From contig CM045729.1 of NCBI GenBank assembly GCA_024760905.1, forward strand, positions 2,220,001 to 2,284,000: a stretch of DNA of 64,000 nucleotides, written 5' to 3'. A model generated the notes under the pieces. The model was not told where the DNA came from. It worked only from the letters and a program-made list of their open reading frames with translations, and searched no databases. This DNA is from Plotosus lineatus. Taxonomy: Eukaryota; Chordata; Actinopteri; Siluriformes; Plotosidae. This document shows, piece by piece, positions 40,599-54,800 of the stretch (position 1 is the stretch's first letter; each line of letters begins with the position of its first letter). A program made the translations under genes and the position numbers.

Positions 40599-42212
40599 TT
40601 TCTTCTCCTTTTCCTTTCGGCTTTTCCCTTCAGGGGACGTCACAGCGAATCATCTGCCACCATCTCACCCTATCCTTTGCATCTTCTTCTCTTACACCAA
40701 CGACCTTCATGTCCTCCTTCACCACATCCATGAATTGTCTCTTTGGTCTTCCTGTAGGCCTTCTGCCTGGTAGTTCCAGCTTCAGCATCCTATTACCAAG
40801 AAACTCACTATCCCTCCTCTGTACATGTCCAAACCACCTCAATCTAGCCTCTCTGACTTTGTCTCCAAAACGTCTTACATGTGCTGTCCCTCTGATGTGC
40901 TCATTCCTAATCCTATCCATCCTCGTTACTCCCAAAGAGAACCTCAATATTTTCATCTCTGCTACCTCCAGCTCTGCCTCCTGTCTTTTCCCCAGGCCCA
41001 CTGTTTATAAATCATACAACATCGCTGGCCTCAACACCGTCTTGTACACTTTTCCTTTCATTCTTGCCGATACCCTCCGATCACACATCACACCGGACAC
41101 TTTTCTCCAACCAGTCCAACCTGCCTGCACACGCTTCTTGACCTCTTTTCCACACTCTCCATTGCTCTGGATTGTTGAGCCAAAGTATTTAAAATCCTCC
41201 ACCTTTCTTATCTCTGCTCCCTGTAATCTCACTTTTCCTCTTGGGTCCTTGTCATTCATGCACATGTATTCTGTCTTACTGAGGCCAATCTTCATTCCCC
41301 TCCTTTCCAGGGCATACCACCACCTCTCTAGATTTTCCTGCACTTGTTCTCTGCTCTCACTGCAGATCACAATGTCATCTGCAAACATCATAGTCCATGG
41401 GGAATCTTGTCTAACCTCGTCTGTCAGCCTGTCCATCACCAGAGCAAACAAGAAGGGGCTCAGAGCTGACCCTTGATGCAGTCCCACCTCCACCTTGAAC
41501 TCTTCTGTCACACCGACAGCACACCTCCCCACTGTCTTACATCTCTCATACATGTCCTGCACCACTCTAAGATACTTCTCTGCCACTCCAGACTTCCTCA
41601 TTCACCACAGTTCTTCTCTCGGCATCCTGTCATATGCTTTCTCCAGATCCACAAAGGCACAATGTTGTTCCGTCTGACCTTCTCTGTACTTCTCTATTGA
41701 CATCCTCAAAGCAAACATTGCATCTGTGGTGCTCTTTCTTGGCATGAAACCAAACTGTTGTTGACAGATGCTGACCTCTGCCCTTAGTCTAGCTTCCACT
41801 ATTCTTTCCCATAACTTCATCGTATGGCTCATCAACTTTATCCCTCTGTAGTTGCCACAACTCTACACGTCTCCCTTGTTCTTAAAAATGGGCACCAGCA
41901 CACTTCTGCTCCATTCCTCTGGCATCCTCTCACTCTCTAAGACCTTGGTAAATGTTCTTGTCAGAAAATCTACTGCTACCTCTCCTAGACACTTCCATAC
42001 CTCCGTATGTCATCAGGGCCAACTGCCTTTCCATTCTTCATCCTCTTCAATGCCCTCCTCACTTCACCCTTACTAATCTTTGCTACTTCCTGGTCCTTAA
42101 CAGTCACCTCTTCTACTCTTTTTTCTCTGTCATTTTCCTCATTCATCAGCTCTTCAAAGTACTCTTTCCAAATTCCCAGCACATTTTTGTCATCAGTCAA
42201 TACATTTCCCCT
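40599..42212 (-). pseudogene. RTE-like LINE copy D: RT and 3' end, 5'-truncated
   Basis: Minus-strand remnants: KAVGPDDI (about 42020), IMSHTMKLWERIVEARLRAE and PRKSTTDAMFALR (41835-41720), [17 protein letters not shown] (motif A intact). After a frameshift near 41603 comes [34 protein letters not shown] (motif B) and [17 protein letters not shown] (catalytic box). The C-terminal thumb and the LRWFGHVQRRDSEF segment follow (41001-40630). At 42212 it passes straight into a CT/CA microsatellite. Confidence 0.9.
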
Positions 42213-42230
42213 CTTTCTCTCTCACATACA

Positions 42231-42279
<49 letters not shown>

Positions 42280-42562
42280 ACACACACACAGACACACACA
42301 CACACACACACACACTCACTCTCTCTCTCACACACACACTGTCGGTCTTTCTCTCATACACACACACTCTCTCTCTCTCATACACACACACTCTCTCTCT
42401 CTCTCACACACACACTCTCTCTCTCTCACACACACACGCTCTCTCTCTCTCTCTCACACACACTCTCTCTCTCTCTCTCTCACACACACGCGACGCTCTC
42501 TCTCACACACACGCGCCTCTCTCTCACACACACGCCGCTCTCTCTCACACACACGCGCTCTC
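42213..42562. repeat. (CT)n/(CA)n compound microsatellite
   Basis: Alternating blocks of CTCTCT and CACACA with few other bases up to the assembly gap. Long frames here are artefacts of periodicity. Confidence 0.95.
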
Positions 42563-42662
42563 NNNNNNNNNNNNNNNNNNNNNNNNNNNNNNNNNNNNNN
42601 NNNNNNNNNNNNNNNNNNNNNNNNNNNNNNNNNNNNNNNNNNNNNNNNNNNNNNNNNNNNNN
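42563..42662. other. Assembly gap, 100 N
   Basis: Exactly 100 unknown bases. Such a round number usually means a gap of unknown size. Confidence 0.99.
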
Positions 42663-42870
42663 CACACACGCCGCTTCTCCGGCCACACACACGCGCTCTC
42701 TCGCCACACACACACACTCACTCTCCCTCACACACACATTCTCTCAAACACACACACACACACTCACTCTCTCACACACATTCTCCCTCTAAACACACAC
42801 ACACTCACACACACACACACACACACTCTCGCACACACTTCTCTCTCTCACACACACCTGTTCGCTCATT
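42663..42870. repeat. (CA)n/(CT)n microsatellite after the gap
   Basis: Same composition as before the gap, with the first CGC/GCC steps appearing near the right end. Confidence 0.95.
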
Positions 42871-45800
42871 TGCTCCGCCTCTCTCCCACACACTCGCTTG
42901 CTCTCTTCACTTCGCTCGCTTCTCTCACACACTCTCGCCGCCTCTCTCACACACTCCGCCGCCTTCTCTCACACACTTGCTCGCCGCCGCTTGGCCTCAC
43001 ACACTCTCGCTGTTCTCTCAGACATTTCTCGCCGCTTCGCTTCGCAGAGCACTTCGCCGCCGCCTTCTGACAAGCACACTCTCGCCGCCGCTGACGCCTT
43101 CCTTTCATGCACACTCTCGCCGCTTCTTCACGCACAACTCGCCGCCACACTCGCTTCACGCCACACTCGCCGCTTCGCTCAAGCACACTTCGGGCTCGCT
43201 CGCCGCTTTCTCACGCACACTTCCGCCGCCGCTTCTCACGCGACACTCGCCGCCGCTCAAGACACTTCCGCCGCTGCTTCGAACTCTCTCTCTCTCTCTC
43301 TCAGACACTTTCGCCGCCTTCTCTCAAGACACTCTCGCTTCTCTCTTCTTCGCAGACACTTCGCTTCCTCTCTCTCTCGCGACACTTCGCTTTCTCTCAA
43401 GACACTCTTCTGCTCTTCGCCGCTTTCAAGACACTCGCCATTGCCGCCGCTTCTTCGCGACACTTCCGCCGCCATTGGGCTTCGCTCAAGACACTTCCGC
43501 TTTCGCTTTCTTCGCAGACACTTCCGCCAGCTTCGCCAGCTTCTTCAAGACACCTCTCACTCTCGCTTCGGCCGCCTTTCTCCTCGTGACACTTCGCCGC
43601 TTCTTCGCTTCTCTCCGGCATTAACTTCCGCTGGGCTTCTTCAAGACTCTCGCCGCTTCTCTCGAGACACACTTCACTTGATCTCTTCGCACACTCTCGC
43701 CTCTCCTCTCTCTCTCGCATACACTTCTCCTTTCTCTCTCTCAGTGACACTCGGGCCTTCTTCGCAGACACTCGATCGCTTGCTCTCTCTCGTGACACTC
43801 TCGCCCCTCTCTCTCTCGCACACTCGTCACTCGCTTCTCAGACACTCTCGCTCGTCTTCAGACACTCGCCGCTTTCTTTCTTCGTGAGACACTCGCCGCT
43901 TCTCTTCGTTCAGACACCTTCGCTGCTCTCTCTCAAGATAAGACTTCCTTCACGCTTCCGCCGCTTCTCTCTGACTCACGACTCTTTCGCTTGCTCTCTC
44001 GCGACACTTCACTTCTCTTCGCAGACACTTCGCTTTCGTGACACTTTGCTGCCGCTTTCGACTCTTCGGGCCGCTTCGCACACTTTCGCCTCTTCGCAAG
44101 ACAGGTTTCGCGGTTTCTTCTCGCACACTCACTCTCGCTCTCGCACACTTCGCCGCACACTTCTCTTTCGCACACTTCGCTTTCTGCTCGCTCTTCGCCG
44201 CTTTCGCTTCTCAAGACACTCGCTTCTCGCACACGCCGCTTCTCCACACTCTCGCCTCTCGCACACTCTCGCCGCTTCTCTCTCTCGCACAGTTCGCTTT
44301 GCTCTGCTTCGGCACAAACTTCCCTCAGACGCCTCGCCAGACGGTCTCTCTGGGCTTCGCCCACCTCGGCTGCCTCTCTCGACACTCTCACTCTCTTCGC
44401 CTCTTTACTTCGCCTCATCAAGACACTCGGCTCGCTGCTCGCTTCACATTAATTTTGCACACTCGCCTCTCTCAAGCATTAATTTTGCTCGCGCCGCTTC
44501 TCTCTCTCCTACACTTCGCTTTCTCTGAACGTGACCTTCTGCTCGCTTCTCTCGCACACACTTGCTCGCCTCTCATTCAGACGCTTACTCGCTGCAGACG
44601 CCGCCTTCTTCGGGCCGGGACGCTTCACTCGCCTGCACGCTCGCTCACGCTTCTCACACTCCGCCATATACTCGCTGTTTCTTCACAATTTGCATCCTCG
44701 CTTCGCTCGCCGCTTCACACACTTCCGCCGCTTCCTCACACACTCTCGCCGTTTCTTCCTCATTAACATTTGCCCGCTTTTCGCCGCTTTCTCTTCACAT
44801 ACTTTTGCTCGCCGCTTTCTCTCTCACACACCTCGCTTCGCCGCTCTCTCTCACACAATTCGCCTTCGCTTTCTCTCTCACACTTCTTGCTCGCCGCCGC
44901 TTCCATCTCACACACTTGCCTTCGCCGCTTCTTCATACTTCTTGCTCGCTTGCCGCTTTCACACACTCGCTGCTCGCTTCTCTCGCTCGACGCTTCTCTC
45001 ACTCGGGCCTTTCAGCACACTCTTGCTCACTCTTCTCTCACACTCTCGCCATGGTACTTCGCTTTCTCTTGCACACTACTCGCTTGCTCGCCAAGCCTCT
45101 CACATTAACTTCGCCGCTTCCTTCTCTACATTAACTTCCGCTGTTTTCCTCACACACCTTGTCTGCCCGCTGGGCTCGCTTTCTCTTCTTCACACACTTT
45201 CTCGCCGCTGGGCTTCCTTCTACACAACCTCGCTTTCGCTTTCTTCATACAATCTCGCTTCGCCTTCGCTTCTCTCACATACTCTCGCCAGCTTCACTTT
45301 CTCTTCACATTAACATACTTCCGGCCGCGCTTCGCTTTTCTTCACACTCTTCGCCGCTCGCTTTCACACACTTCGGGCCGCTTGCATGGCTTCTTCGCCG
45401 ACGCTTTCACCTCGCTTCTCTTCCTTGGCCACACACTTCTGTGCTCGCTTCTTCTACACACTTCGCCACACTCTCTTCGGCTCTCTTCTTGCATGCACTC
45501 TTCCGCTGCTCCGCCGCTTCCACTCACACACTTCCGCCGTTTCTCTCATACACACTCGCCGCTTCTCTTGGACACTCTCGCCACTTCTTGGCAGGCACAC
45601 TTCGCTCGTTTCTTCTTTCGGCAGACACTTCCCGCCAAGCTTCTCTTCGGCGACGCTTCTTCTCGGTGACGCCGCTTGCTTCGTGCACGCTTCCGCCGCT
45701 TTCGCTTGCGTCGCTCTTCTGTTCAGACGCACGCTTTCGCTGCCGCTTGTCGCTTGTCTCACTGGGCTGGGCCGCTTAGTGTCGCTCTTAGTCTCGCTAC

Positions 45801-48800
45801 CGCTGGGCTGGGCGCTGCTTGTTAGCCGCCGCCGTTTGTCAGCTTAGCCCGCTTTTCGGGTCAGTTTGTTCCCGCGCCGCTGGCCGCTTGTCTCAAGACG
45901 CTTCGCCACTTCGCTTGTCTCAAGACGCTCGCTGCCGCTGGGCTTGTCTCAAGAGGCCGCTTCTAGCTCGCCGGCTTTCTTCGACGCCTCGCCGCTTCTC
46001 TCTCAGACGCTTTCTCGCTTCATCCCTTCCTTCACACGCCTCGCCGCTTTCTCTCACTCTCGCTCAGACTCTCGCCGCTTTCTCTTTCACACGCTCGCCG
46101 CCGGGCTCTCTCTGACACACACTCTCACTGGGCTTCGGCCTCTCTCTCCCACACACTCACCGCTTCACTCTCGCTGGGCTTCTCTCCTCGCTCTCTCAAA
46201 GACACACGCCAGCTTCTTCTCAAACACACACACTTTCACCTACTCTCTCACACACACTCTCTCACACACACTTCTCTCACACTCTGCCACACGCCACACA
46301 CACGCACACACTCACACTCTCTCTCTCTTCACCGACTCTCGCCAGCTTCTCTCTCACACATTACTCGCTTCGGTCGCCATTTGCTCTTCTTCACACAGTC
46401 TTGCTTCGCCTGGCTCGCCTTTCGCTCTCAGACGCCTTGCTCGCTCGCTCTTTCGCTGGGCCAGACTTTGCTCGCTTGTTTCGCTTCTCTTCGCAGACGC
46501 CCGCTCAAGGCGCTTTCTCTCGCAGATGTTTTCGCTGGGCCGCTTTTCTTCAAGACGCCTTGCTTTGCTTCTCTCACACATACTCTCGCCGTTCGCTGGG
46601 CTTCTCTGATTACACTTCGCTACAGCTATGAGCTTTCTTCAAGGACGCTTTCTCTCGTGACGCTGGGCTTGTTCAGACGCTTCGCCAAGCCTTGCATTTG
46701 TCGCTTCGGTTCCCGACGCTTCGCCGCTTCGGGCTACGATTTGTCGTTTAGGCCTCGCTGGGCTAAGGCGATTTGTCGTTTGTCTCGCTTTCTGCCGCTG
46801 GCTGCTTGTCTCGTGACGCTTTCGGCCACTTCGCTTGTCTGGCAGACGTTTTCCGCTCAGCTCGCTTGTTCAAGACGCTCTCTGGGCCGCTTCCGCTTCG
46901 ACGCTTCCGCCGCTTTCCTCTCTCTTCTCTCTCTCGACGCTCTCGCCGCTTTCTCTTCACACGCTCTCGCCGCTTTCGGCACGCTTCTCGGGCCGCTTTC
47001 TCTTCACACGCCCGGGCCGCTTCTCTCTCTCACACACTCACTCACTCTCTCTCTCACACTCTTCACTCGCTCTCTCTGCTGGGCTTTCTCGGCCGCTTCT
47101 CTCTTCACACTCGCCGCTTTCACGCCTGCCGCTTCTCTCTCTCACACACTCACTCACTTCTCTCACAGACTCACTGCTCTCTCTCGCCAAGCTCGCGACA
47201 CAAGCGCTCTCTCTCCCTGCACACACACTCACTCTCTGGCTACTGGCACTCTCTCACACACACACTCTCCTCACACACACACTTCACTCTCACACAGCCA
47301 CCTCACACACACACACTTCCTTACACACACACTCTCTCTCTCCCTCACTTCACTCTCGCCGCCTTCTCTCACACTTCACACTCGCTTCGCCGCTTTGCTC
47401 TCTCTCACAGTCTTGTTTCGCTCGCCGCTGGGCTCTCTTCAAGACGCTTGCCCGCTGGGCTGCCTTTCAAGACGCTTCTTACTGGCCAAAGCTTTTCTTC
47501 GTGACGCTTTCGTTTCGCGCTTTCTTCTCGCACGCTTTCTCGCTAAGCGCTTTCTCTTCGCAGACAGCCTGCTCATGCTTGCGCTTCTCTCGCACGCTTC
47601 GCTTCGCTTCTCTCTTCACACTTCGCCGCTTCGCTGCCTTTCTCTGATACACTCTTGCTCGCCAGCCCGCTTGTTTCCTTCACTTCTTGCTTCGCCTTCA
47701 CTTGCTCATTAATAATTTCCGCTACTTCCGCCTTCTCTTCACACACTCTTGCTCGCCGCTCACACACTTGCTCGCCGCTTCTCTCTCTCAAACACTCTCG
47801 CCGCTTCGCTCTTCACACACTCGGGCCGCCGCTCTCTTCTTCACACACTCTCGCCGCCGCTTTCTTCACACTCTCACTCTCCGCCACACACTCTTGCTCG
47901 CTTTCCTACACACTCTCGCCACACTCTCGCTTCTCTTTCACTTCGCTTGCTCGCCGCTCACACACTCTCGCCGTTTCTTCACACACTCTCGCTCGCCGCT
48001 TCTTCTCTCGATACTCGCCACTCTTCAAGACACTTCGCTGCCGTATGCTCGCTTGTCTCGCACGCTCGCCGCCGCTTGTCACTTGATCGCTTCTCACTTT
48101 CGCTTCTCACACACTCTTGCTCTTTCTCACACACTCTCGCTCGCACACTCGCCGCCTTGCTCGCCGCCTCACTTGTTCTCTCTCACACACTCGCCGCTTT
48201 CTCTCGCACTTCGCCGCTTTCGCTTCGCACACTCCGCCACTCTTATAGCACACTCCGCCGCCTTCACTCTAGGCACACTTCGCCGCTTCTCTTCTAGCAC
48301 ACTCTCGCCGCTTCTCTCTCTCTCGGCGACACTCGCCTCTTCTCTCTCTCGCACACTTCGCTTCTCTCCATCTCGCACACTCTTCTATTCAAGACTCTCT
48401 CTCTCTCCTCGCCGACTACACACACTTCCGGGCCGATCTCTTCGCGACACTAACGCTGGGCGCTTTCTTCGTGACGCTTCGCCGCCGCTTCTCTTCAAGA
48501 CGCTTTCGCCGCTGGGCTTCTTCTCGTGACGCTTGCTCGATCGCTTTCGGGCAGACGCTTGCTCGATCGCCTCTCACTCACTCACACACTTGTTCACTTC
48601 TCACACACTCTCGCCATACACTCGCCTTCTCTTGCACACTTCGCCGCTTGCTCGCCGCTCACACACTCTCGCCGCTTCTCAACACACTCGCCGCTGCTCT
48701 CTCACACTCTGTTCGCTTGCTCGCTTTCTCTCTCTCACACACTTCGCTTCTCTTCGCACACTTTCGCCGTTTTGCTCGCGCCTTCTCACTTGCTTCACAC

Positions 48801-51800
48801 ACTCGCCGCTTTTCTTCGCGACACCTTCGCCGCTGCTTTCGCCTCGCACTTTCGCCACTTATAGCACACTCGCTGGGCCACTTTCTAGCACACTTCGCCG
48901 CTTTCTTCTCGCACACTTCCGCCTTTCTCTCGCACACTCGCTTTCTCTCTCGCACACTTCCGCTCTCCATCTCGCACACTCTCCCTTCTCTCGCTCGCGT
49001 GACTCACACACTCCGCCGCCTTCTTTCAAGACATTAACGCCGCTGCCACTCGCAGACGCCTCGCCGCCGCTTTCTTCAGACGCTCGCCGCCGCTTCTCTT
49101 TCGTGACGCTTGCTCGACGCTTCAAGACGCTCGCTCGATCGCTCTCTCTCACTCGCTCTCTCTCACACACTCTTGCTCGCTCTCTCACACACTCTCGCTC
49201 ACACACTCTCGCTCTCTCTCTCTTGCACACTCTCGCTTGCTCGCTCGCTCTCACACACTCTCGCTCGCTCTCTCACACACTCTCGCTCGTTCTCTCGCAC
49301 ACTCTCGCTCTCTCTCTCTCTCGCACACTCTCGCTCTCTCTCTCTCGCTCGCTCTCTCTCGCACGCTCTCGCTTCGCTTTCACACACTCTCGCCGCTGGT
49401 GTTTCTTCACACACTTCGCTGCCGCTTCTCTTCTCTACACACTTCGCCGCTTTCTCTTCACACACTTCGCTGCCGCTTTTCTTCACACACTTCGCCGCTG
49501 CTCGCTTTCTCGCTGACGCTTTCTTCACCGGCTTTCTCACACACTTGCTCGCTTTCACACACTCGGCCACACTTCGCTCTTCTTCTTGCACACTCGGCCG
49601 CTTTCACACACTTTCGCCGCTTCTTCACATAACTTCGCCGCTTTCTCGGACACTCTCGCTCACTTCTTTCAGACACTCTCGCCGCTTTCTTCTTCCTGCC
49701 GACACTCTTCGCCGCTTTCAAGACGCTTTCTTCGCTGCCAGACGCCTTCGCCAGACGCTTTCGCCAGATACGCTGGGCTGCTGGGCTTTCTTCTTCGCAG
49801 ACGCTTCGCCGCTTTCGCTGCCGCTTCTTCGTGACGCTTCGCCGCTGCTTCGCTTCACATTTGCTCGCTGCCGCTTTCTTTCACACTTTGCTCGCTGGGC
49901 CGCTTTCTTCAAACACTTCTATTCGCTGCTCTTTCTTCAAACACTTCGCCGCTCGCCTTCTTCACACACTCGCCGCCGCTTTCTTCACACACTTCGCCGC
50001 CGCTTTCTTCACATACTTCGCTGGCCGCTGCCGCTTTCTCGCTGACGCTTTCTCTCACTCGCTTCTCTCACACTTGCTCGGCTTTCGCTTTCACACACTT
50101 CGCCACACTCGCTTCTCTCTTGCACACTTCGCTGGGCCGCTTTCTTCACACACTTCGCCGCTTCTTCACACACTCTCGCCGCTTCTCTCTCGGACACTCT
50201 CACTACTTCTTCTTGCACACTCACTCGCTTCTTCAGACTCTCTCGCCGCTTTCAGACGCTGGGCTGCCGCTTCCGTTGTTCGCACGCCCCGCCGCTTCAC
50301 TTGTCTCACTCGCTTGTCGCTTGTTCTCGCACACTCGCCGCCACTTGTCTCGTGACGCCTCGCCACTTGTTCTCAGACACTCGCTGTTGCTCTTCACACA
50401 CTCTCGCCGCTTCTCTTCACACTCTTGCTCTCTCTCTCTCTCTCACCCACTCTCGCTCGCTCTCTCTCACACACTCTCGTTCGCTCGCTTGCTCTCTCTC
50501 ACACACTTTCCCGCCACTCTCGCCTCTCTCTACACACTCCGCCGCCGCTTGTCTCTCTCACACACTCGCCACTCGCTCTCTTCTACACTCTCGCCGCTTC
50601 GCTTCTTCTCACACTTTCGCCGCTGGGCTTCTCGCTCGATCGCTTCTCACTTCGCTTCTCTCACACACTCTTGCTCGCTTTCACACACTCGCCACACACT
50701 CGCCTCTCTTCTCTCGTGACACTTCCGCCGCTTTCTCGCCAAGCGCTGGGCCTCTTCACTTGTTCTGTCTCACACACTCGCTTCGCTTTTTCGCGACACT
50801 TCCGCCGCTTTTTCTCGCACACACTCGCCACTCTCTTCGCACATTTCGCCGCCTCTCGCTTCGCCGCTTCTCTCACTTGCTTCTGTCTCACACACTTCGC
50901 TTCTTCAGACACTCGCCGCTTTTTCGCGACACTTCGCCACTCTTCTTCAGACATTCTCGCCGCTTCTCTTCGTGACACTCTCCCTCTCTCTCTCGCCAGA
51001 CTTCGCACACTTCCGCTGCCGCTTTCTTCAGACACTTCGCCGCTTTCTTCAGACGCCCGCTTCGCCGCTGGGCATCTCGTGACGCTTCGCCGCTTCTTCA
51101 AGATCGCTGCCGCTTTCGCTCTTCGCCGCTTTCACACGCTTCGCTGTTTTCCGCTTTCACACGCTTCCGCTTGTTTCGCTTTCTTCACATATTTTCGCCG
51201 CCGCTTTTCGCTTTCGCTTCTCTTCACTCGCCTCACACTTCGCTGCTTCACACTTCTGTTTGCTCGCTTTCTCTCGCGACACTTCTCTCTTCTCTCTCGC
51301 CAGACTTCACACACTTTCGCTGCCACGCTTCTTCGCAGACACTTTCGCCAGCCGCTTTCTTCAGATGCTTCTTGCTTCGCCGCTTCTCTCGTGACGCTTC
51401 GCCGCTTCTTCGTGACGCTTTCCGCTGCTGCCGCTTCTCGCTTGGGCTTCAGACGCCTTCGCCACAGACGCTTCGGCCGCTTTCTTCGGGCCAAGGCTTT
51501 CGCCGCTCTTTCACACGCCTCGCTTTGCTCGCTTTCTCTTCACACTTCTGCCGCCGCTTTCTCTCGCCGCTTCTCACTTCGCTTCACACACTCTAGCTCG
51601 CTTTCACACACTTCGCCGCTTTCACACACTCGCCACACTCACTTTCTCGCAGACACACTCGCTGCTCGCCACTTCACACACTCTCGCCGCTTCTTCACAC
51701 ACTCTCGCCGCTTCTTCGACACTCTCGCCGCCTTCTCTCACACTCTCACTTTCTCACACACTCTCGCTTGCTCTTCTTCACACTCGCTCGCCGCTGCTCT

Positions 51801-54800
51801 TTCTCGCCGCTTCTCTCTCACTCGCTCACACACTCTCGCCGCTTCTCACACACTCTGCTCGCTTCACACTTCGCCACACACTCTCGCCTTCTCTTCGTGA
51901 CACACTCGCTTGCTCGATGGCTCTCACACACTCTCGCTCGCTCTCTCACACACTCTCGCTCGCTTTCTCTCGGACACTCTCACTCGCTCTCTCTCGCACA
52001 CTCTCGCTCACTCTCTCTCACACAATCTCGTCCGCTCTCTCACACACACGCCTTCTTCGCACACTCTCTTCTCTCTGCACACTGTCTCCTCTCTCTTCGT
52101 GACACTGTCCTTCTCTCTCTTCGTGACACTTCGCCTTCCTTCGCGACACTCGATCGACGCTGCTTTCTTCAAGACATTTCGCCGCTGGCCGCTTCCTTCA
52201 GACACTTCGCTGCTTCCTCCTTCAGACACTTCGCCTGCTTTCGTGACACTCTCGCCTCAATCTCTCTCTCTCGCACACTTCTCGCCTTTCAATCTCTTCT
52301 CAGACACTCTCGCCTCTCTTCTCTCGCCGCTTTCTCACACACACTCTCTCTCACACACTTCGCCAAGGCCTTCATTACTTGTTCGCCGCTTCGCTTCTTC
52401 TTCACACTCTCGCCGCCGCTTCACACACTCTCGCCGCCACTCTCACTTCTCTTCGCGACACTTCGCCGCCGCTTCTCTCAAGACGCTCTGCCGCCGCCTT
52501 CTTTTCGCGTGACGCTTCCGCCGCTTCTCACACACTCTCGCCACTTTCTTCACACTTCGCCGCTTTCATACTCGCCACTTACTCCGCTTGTTCTCTTCAC
52601 ACACTTGCTCGCTGGGCCGCTTCACATACTTGCTCGCTTGTTTCTCACACAGTCTCGCTTCGCTTCGCTTTGCTCTCTCACACACTCTCGCCACTCGCTT
52701 CTCTCTCTTCACAAACTCGCGCCGCCTTCTTCACACACTCTCGCTTCGCTGCTTGTTTCTTCACACACTTTCGCTCACTCGCTTTCTTCTTCACACACAT
52801 CTCGCCGCCGCTTTCTTCACACTTTCGCCGCCGCTTCTTCGCTTCACTTCTTCGCTGACACTTCACTCGCTTTCTTGCACACTCTCGCCGCTTTCGCTTC
52901 AAGACACTCTCGCTCTCGCAACTCTCGCTTTCACTCTCTCGCACACTTCTCTTCGCAGACACTTTCTCTCACACACTTCGCCACTCTCTCTCGCGACACT
53001 TTTCAAGCACACTCTCTCTCGCACACTCTCGCTCTCTTTCTCTCTTGCACACTCTCCCTCTCTCTCACACACTCTCACTCGCTCTCTCTCACACTCTCAC
53101 TTGCTCTCTCGTACACTCTCGCTCGCTCGCTCACTCTCGCACACTCTCTCTCTCTCTCTCGCACACTCTCGCTCACTCTCTCTCGCACACTCTCGCTCAC
53201 TCTCTCTCGCACACTTTCGCTCACTCTCTCTCGCACACTCGCTTCTCTTCTCTCTTGCACACTCTCTCTCTCTCTCGCACACTCTCTCTCTCGCACACTT
53301 CGCCGTTTCTCACACACTCTCGCCGTTTCTTCCTCACACACTTCGCCGCTTCTCTCTCACACACTTGCTCGCTTTCACTCGCTTCTTCAAGACACTTCGC
53401 CGCTTCGCCACTCTCGCACACTTCGCACTCTCTCTCTCTTGCACACTTCGCCACTTCTTTCGTGACACTTCGCCACTCTCTTCGCGACACTCTCGCCACT
53501 TCTTCGCACACTCTCGCTTCACTCTCTTCGCACACTTCGCTTCTTTCTTCTTGCACACTCTCCTCTCTCTTCGTGACACTCTCCTCTCTCTTCGCCAGAC
53601 TTCACACATCTCGCCGCTTCTTCTTCGTGACACTCTCGCTGCCGCTTTCTTCAGACGCTTCGCCGCTGGGCTTTCGCAGACGCTCGCTGGGCTTTCTTCT
53701 TCGTGACGCTTCGCCGCCGCTTCTCTTCGCTACTTCGCTCGCTTCGCTTGTTTTCACACTCGCCACTCGCTTCTCTCTCTCACACACTTCGCTCGCTTCT
53801 CTCTTCACACACTTCCGCCGCTCGCTTGTTTCTTCACACACTTCGCCACTCGCCTTCTTCACAAACTTCGCCGCTCTCTTCTTCACACACTCTCGCCGCT
53901 TCGCTCTCTTCACACACTCGCTCGCCACTCGCTTCTTCACACACTCGCCCGCCGCTTCTCTTCTTCACACACTTCGCCGCCGCTTCTTCGCTTTCTCACT
54001 CGCTCTACCGCGACTCTCACTCTCACTCGGCCTTCTTGCACACTTCTCGCCGCTGGCTTCACTCTCGCACACTTCGCTTCTCTTCAGCAAACTTCGCTTC
54101 ACTCTCTCTCGCACACTCTCTCTCGCACACTCTCTCTCGCACACTCTCGCTCACTCTCTCTCGCACACTTTCGCACACTCTCTCTCGCACACTCTCGCTC
54201 TCTTTCTCTCTTGCACACTCTCCCTCTCTCTCACACACTCTCGCTCGCTCTCTCTCACACACTCTCGCTCGCTCTCTCTCTCTCTCACACTCTCACTCGC
54301 TCTCTCGCACACTCTCGCTCGCTCGCTCACTCTCGCACACTCTCGCTCTCTCTCTCTCGCACACTCTCGCTCACTCTCTCTCGCACACTCTCGCTCACTC
54401 TCTCTCGCACACTCTCGCTCACTCTCTCTCGCACACTCTCGCTCTCTTTCTCTCTTGCACACTCTCCCTCTCTCTCTCGCACACTCTCGCCTTCTCTCGC
54501 AGACACTTCGCTGCTTCTCTCACACACTCTCGCCGTTTTCACACACTTCGCCGCTTCTCTCACACACTCTTGCTCGCTTCTCTCACTCGCTTCTCTTCAA
54601 GACACTCGCCGCTTCTCGCTTTCACTTCTCGCACACTCTCGCACGCTCTCTCTTCTTGCACACTCGCCACTCTCTCTCGTGACACTCGCCACTCTCTCTC
54701 GCCGACACTTTCCGCCACTCTTCTCGTGACACTCTCGCTCTCTCTCTCGCACACTCTCGCTTGCTCTCTCTCTCGCACCCTCTCCCTCTCTCTCTCTCGC

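Noticed and set aside
40451..41476. 341-codon plus-strand frame
   Set aside because: Its first 50 codons belong to a LINE endonuclease fragment. The remainder is antisense to the RT of copy D.
54117..54460. CRISPR array
   Set aside because: The 24-bp units are contiguous with no unique spacers, there is no cas gene, and the genome is eukaryotic.
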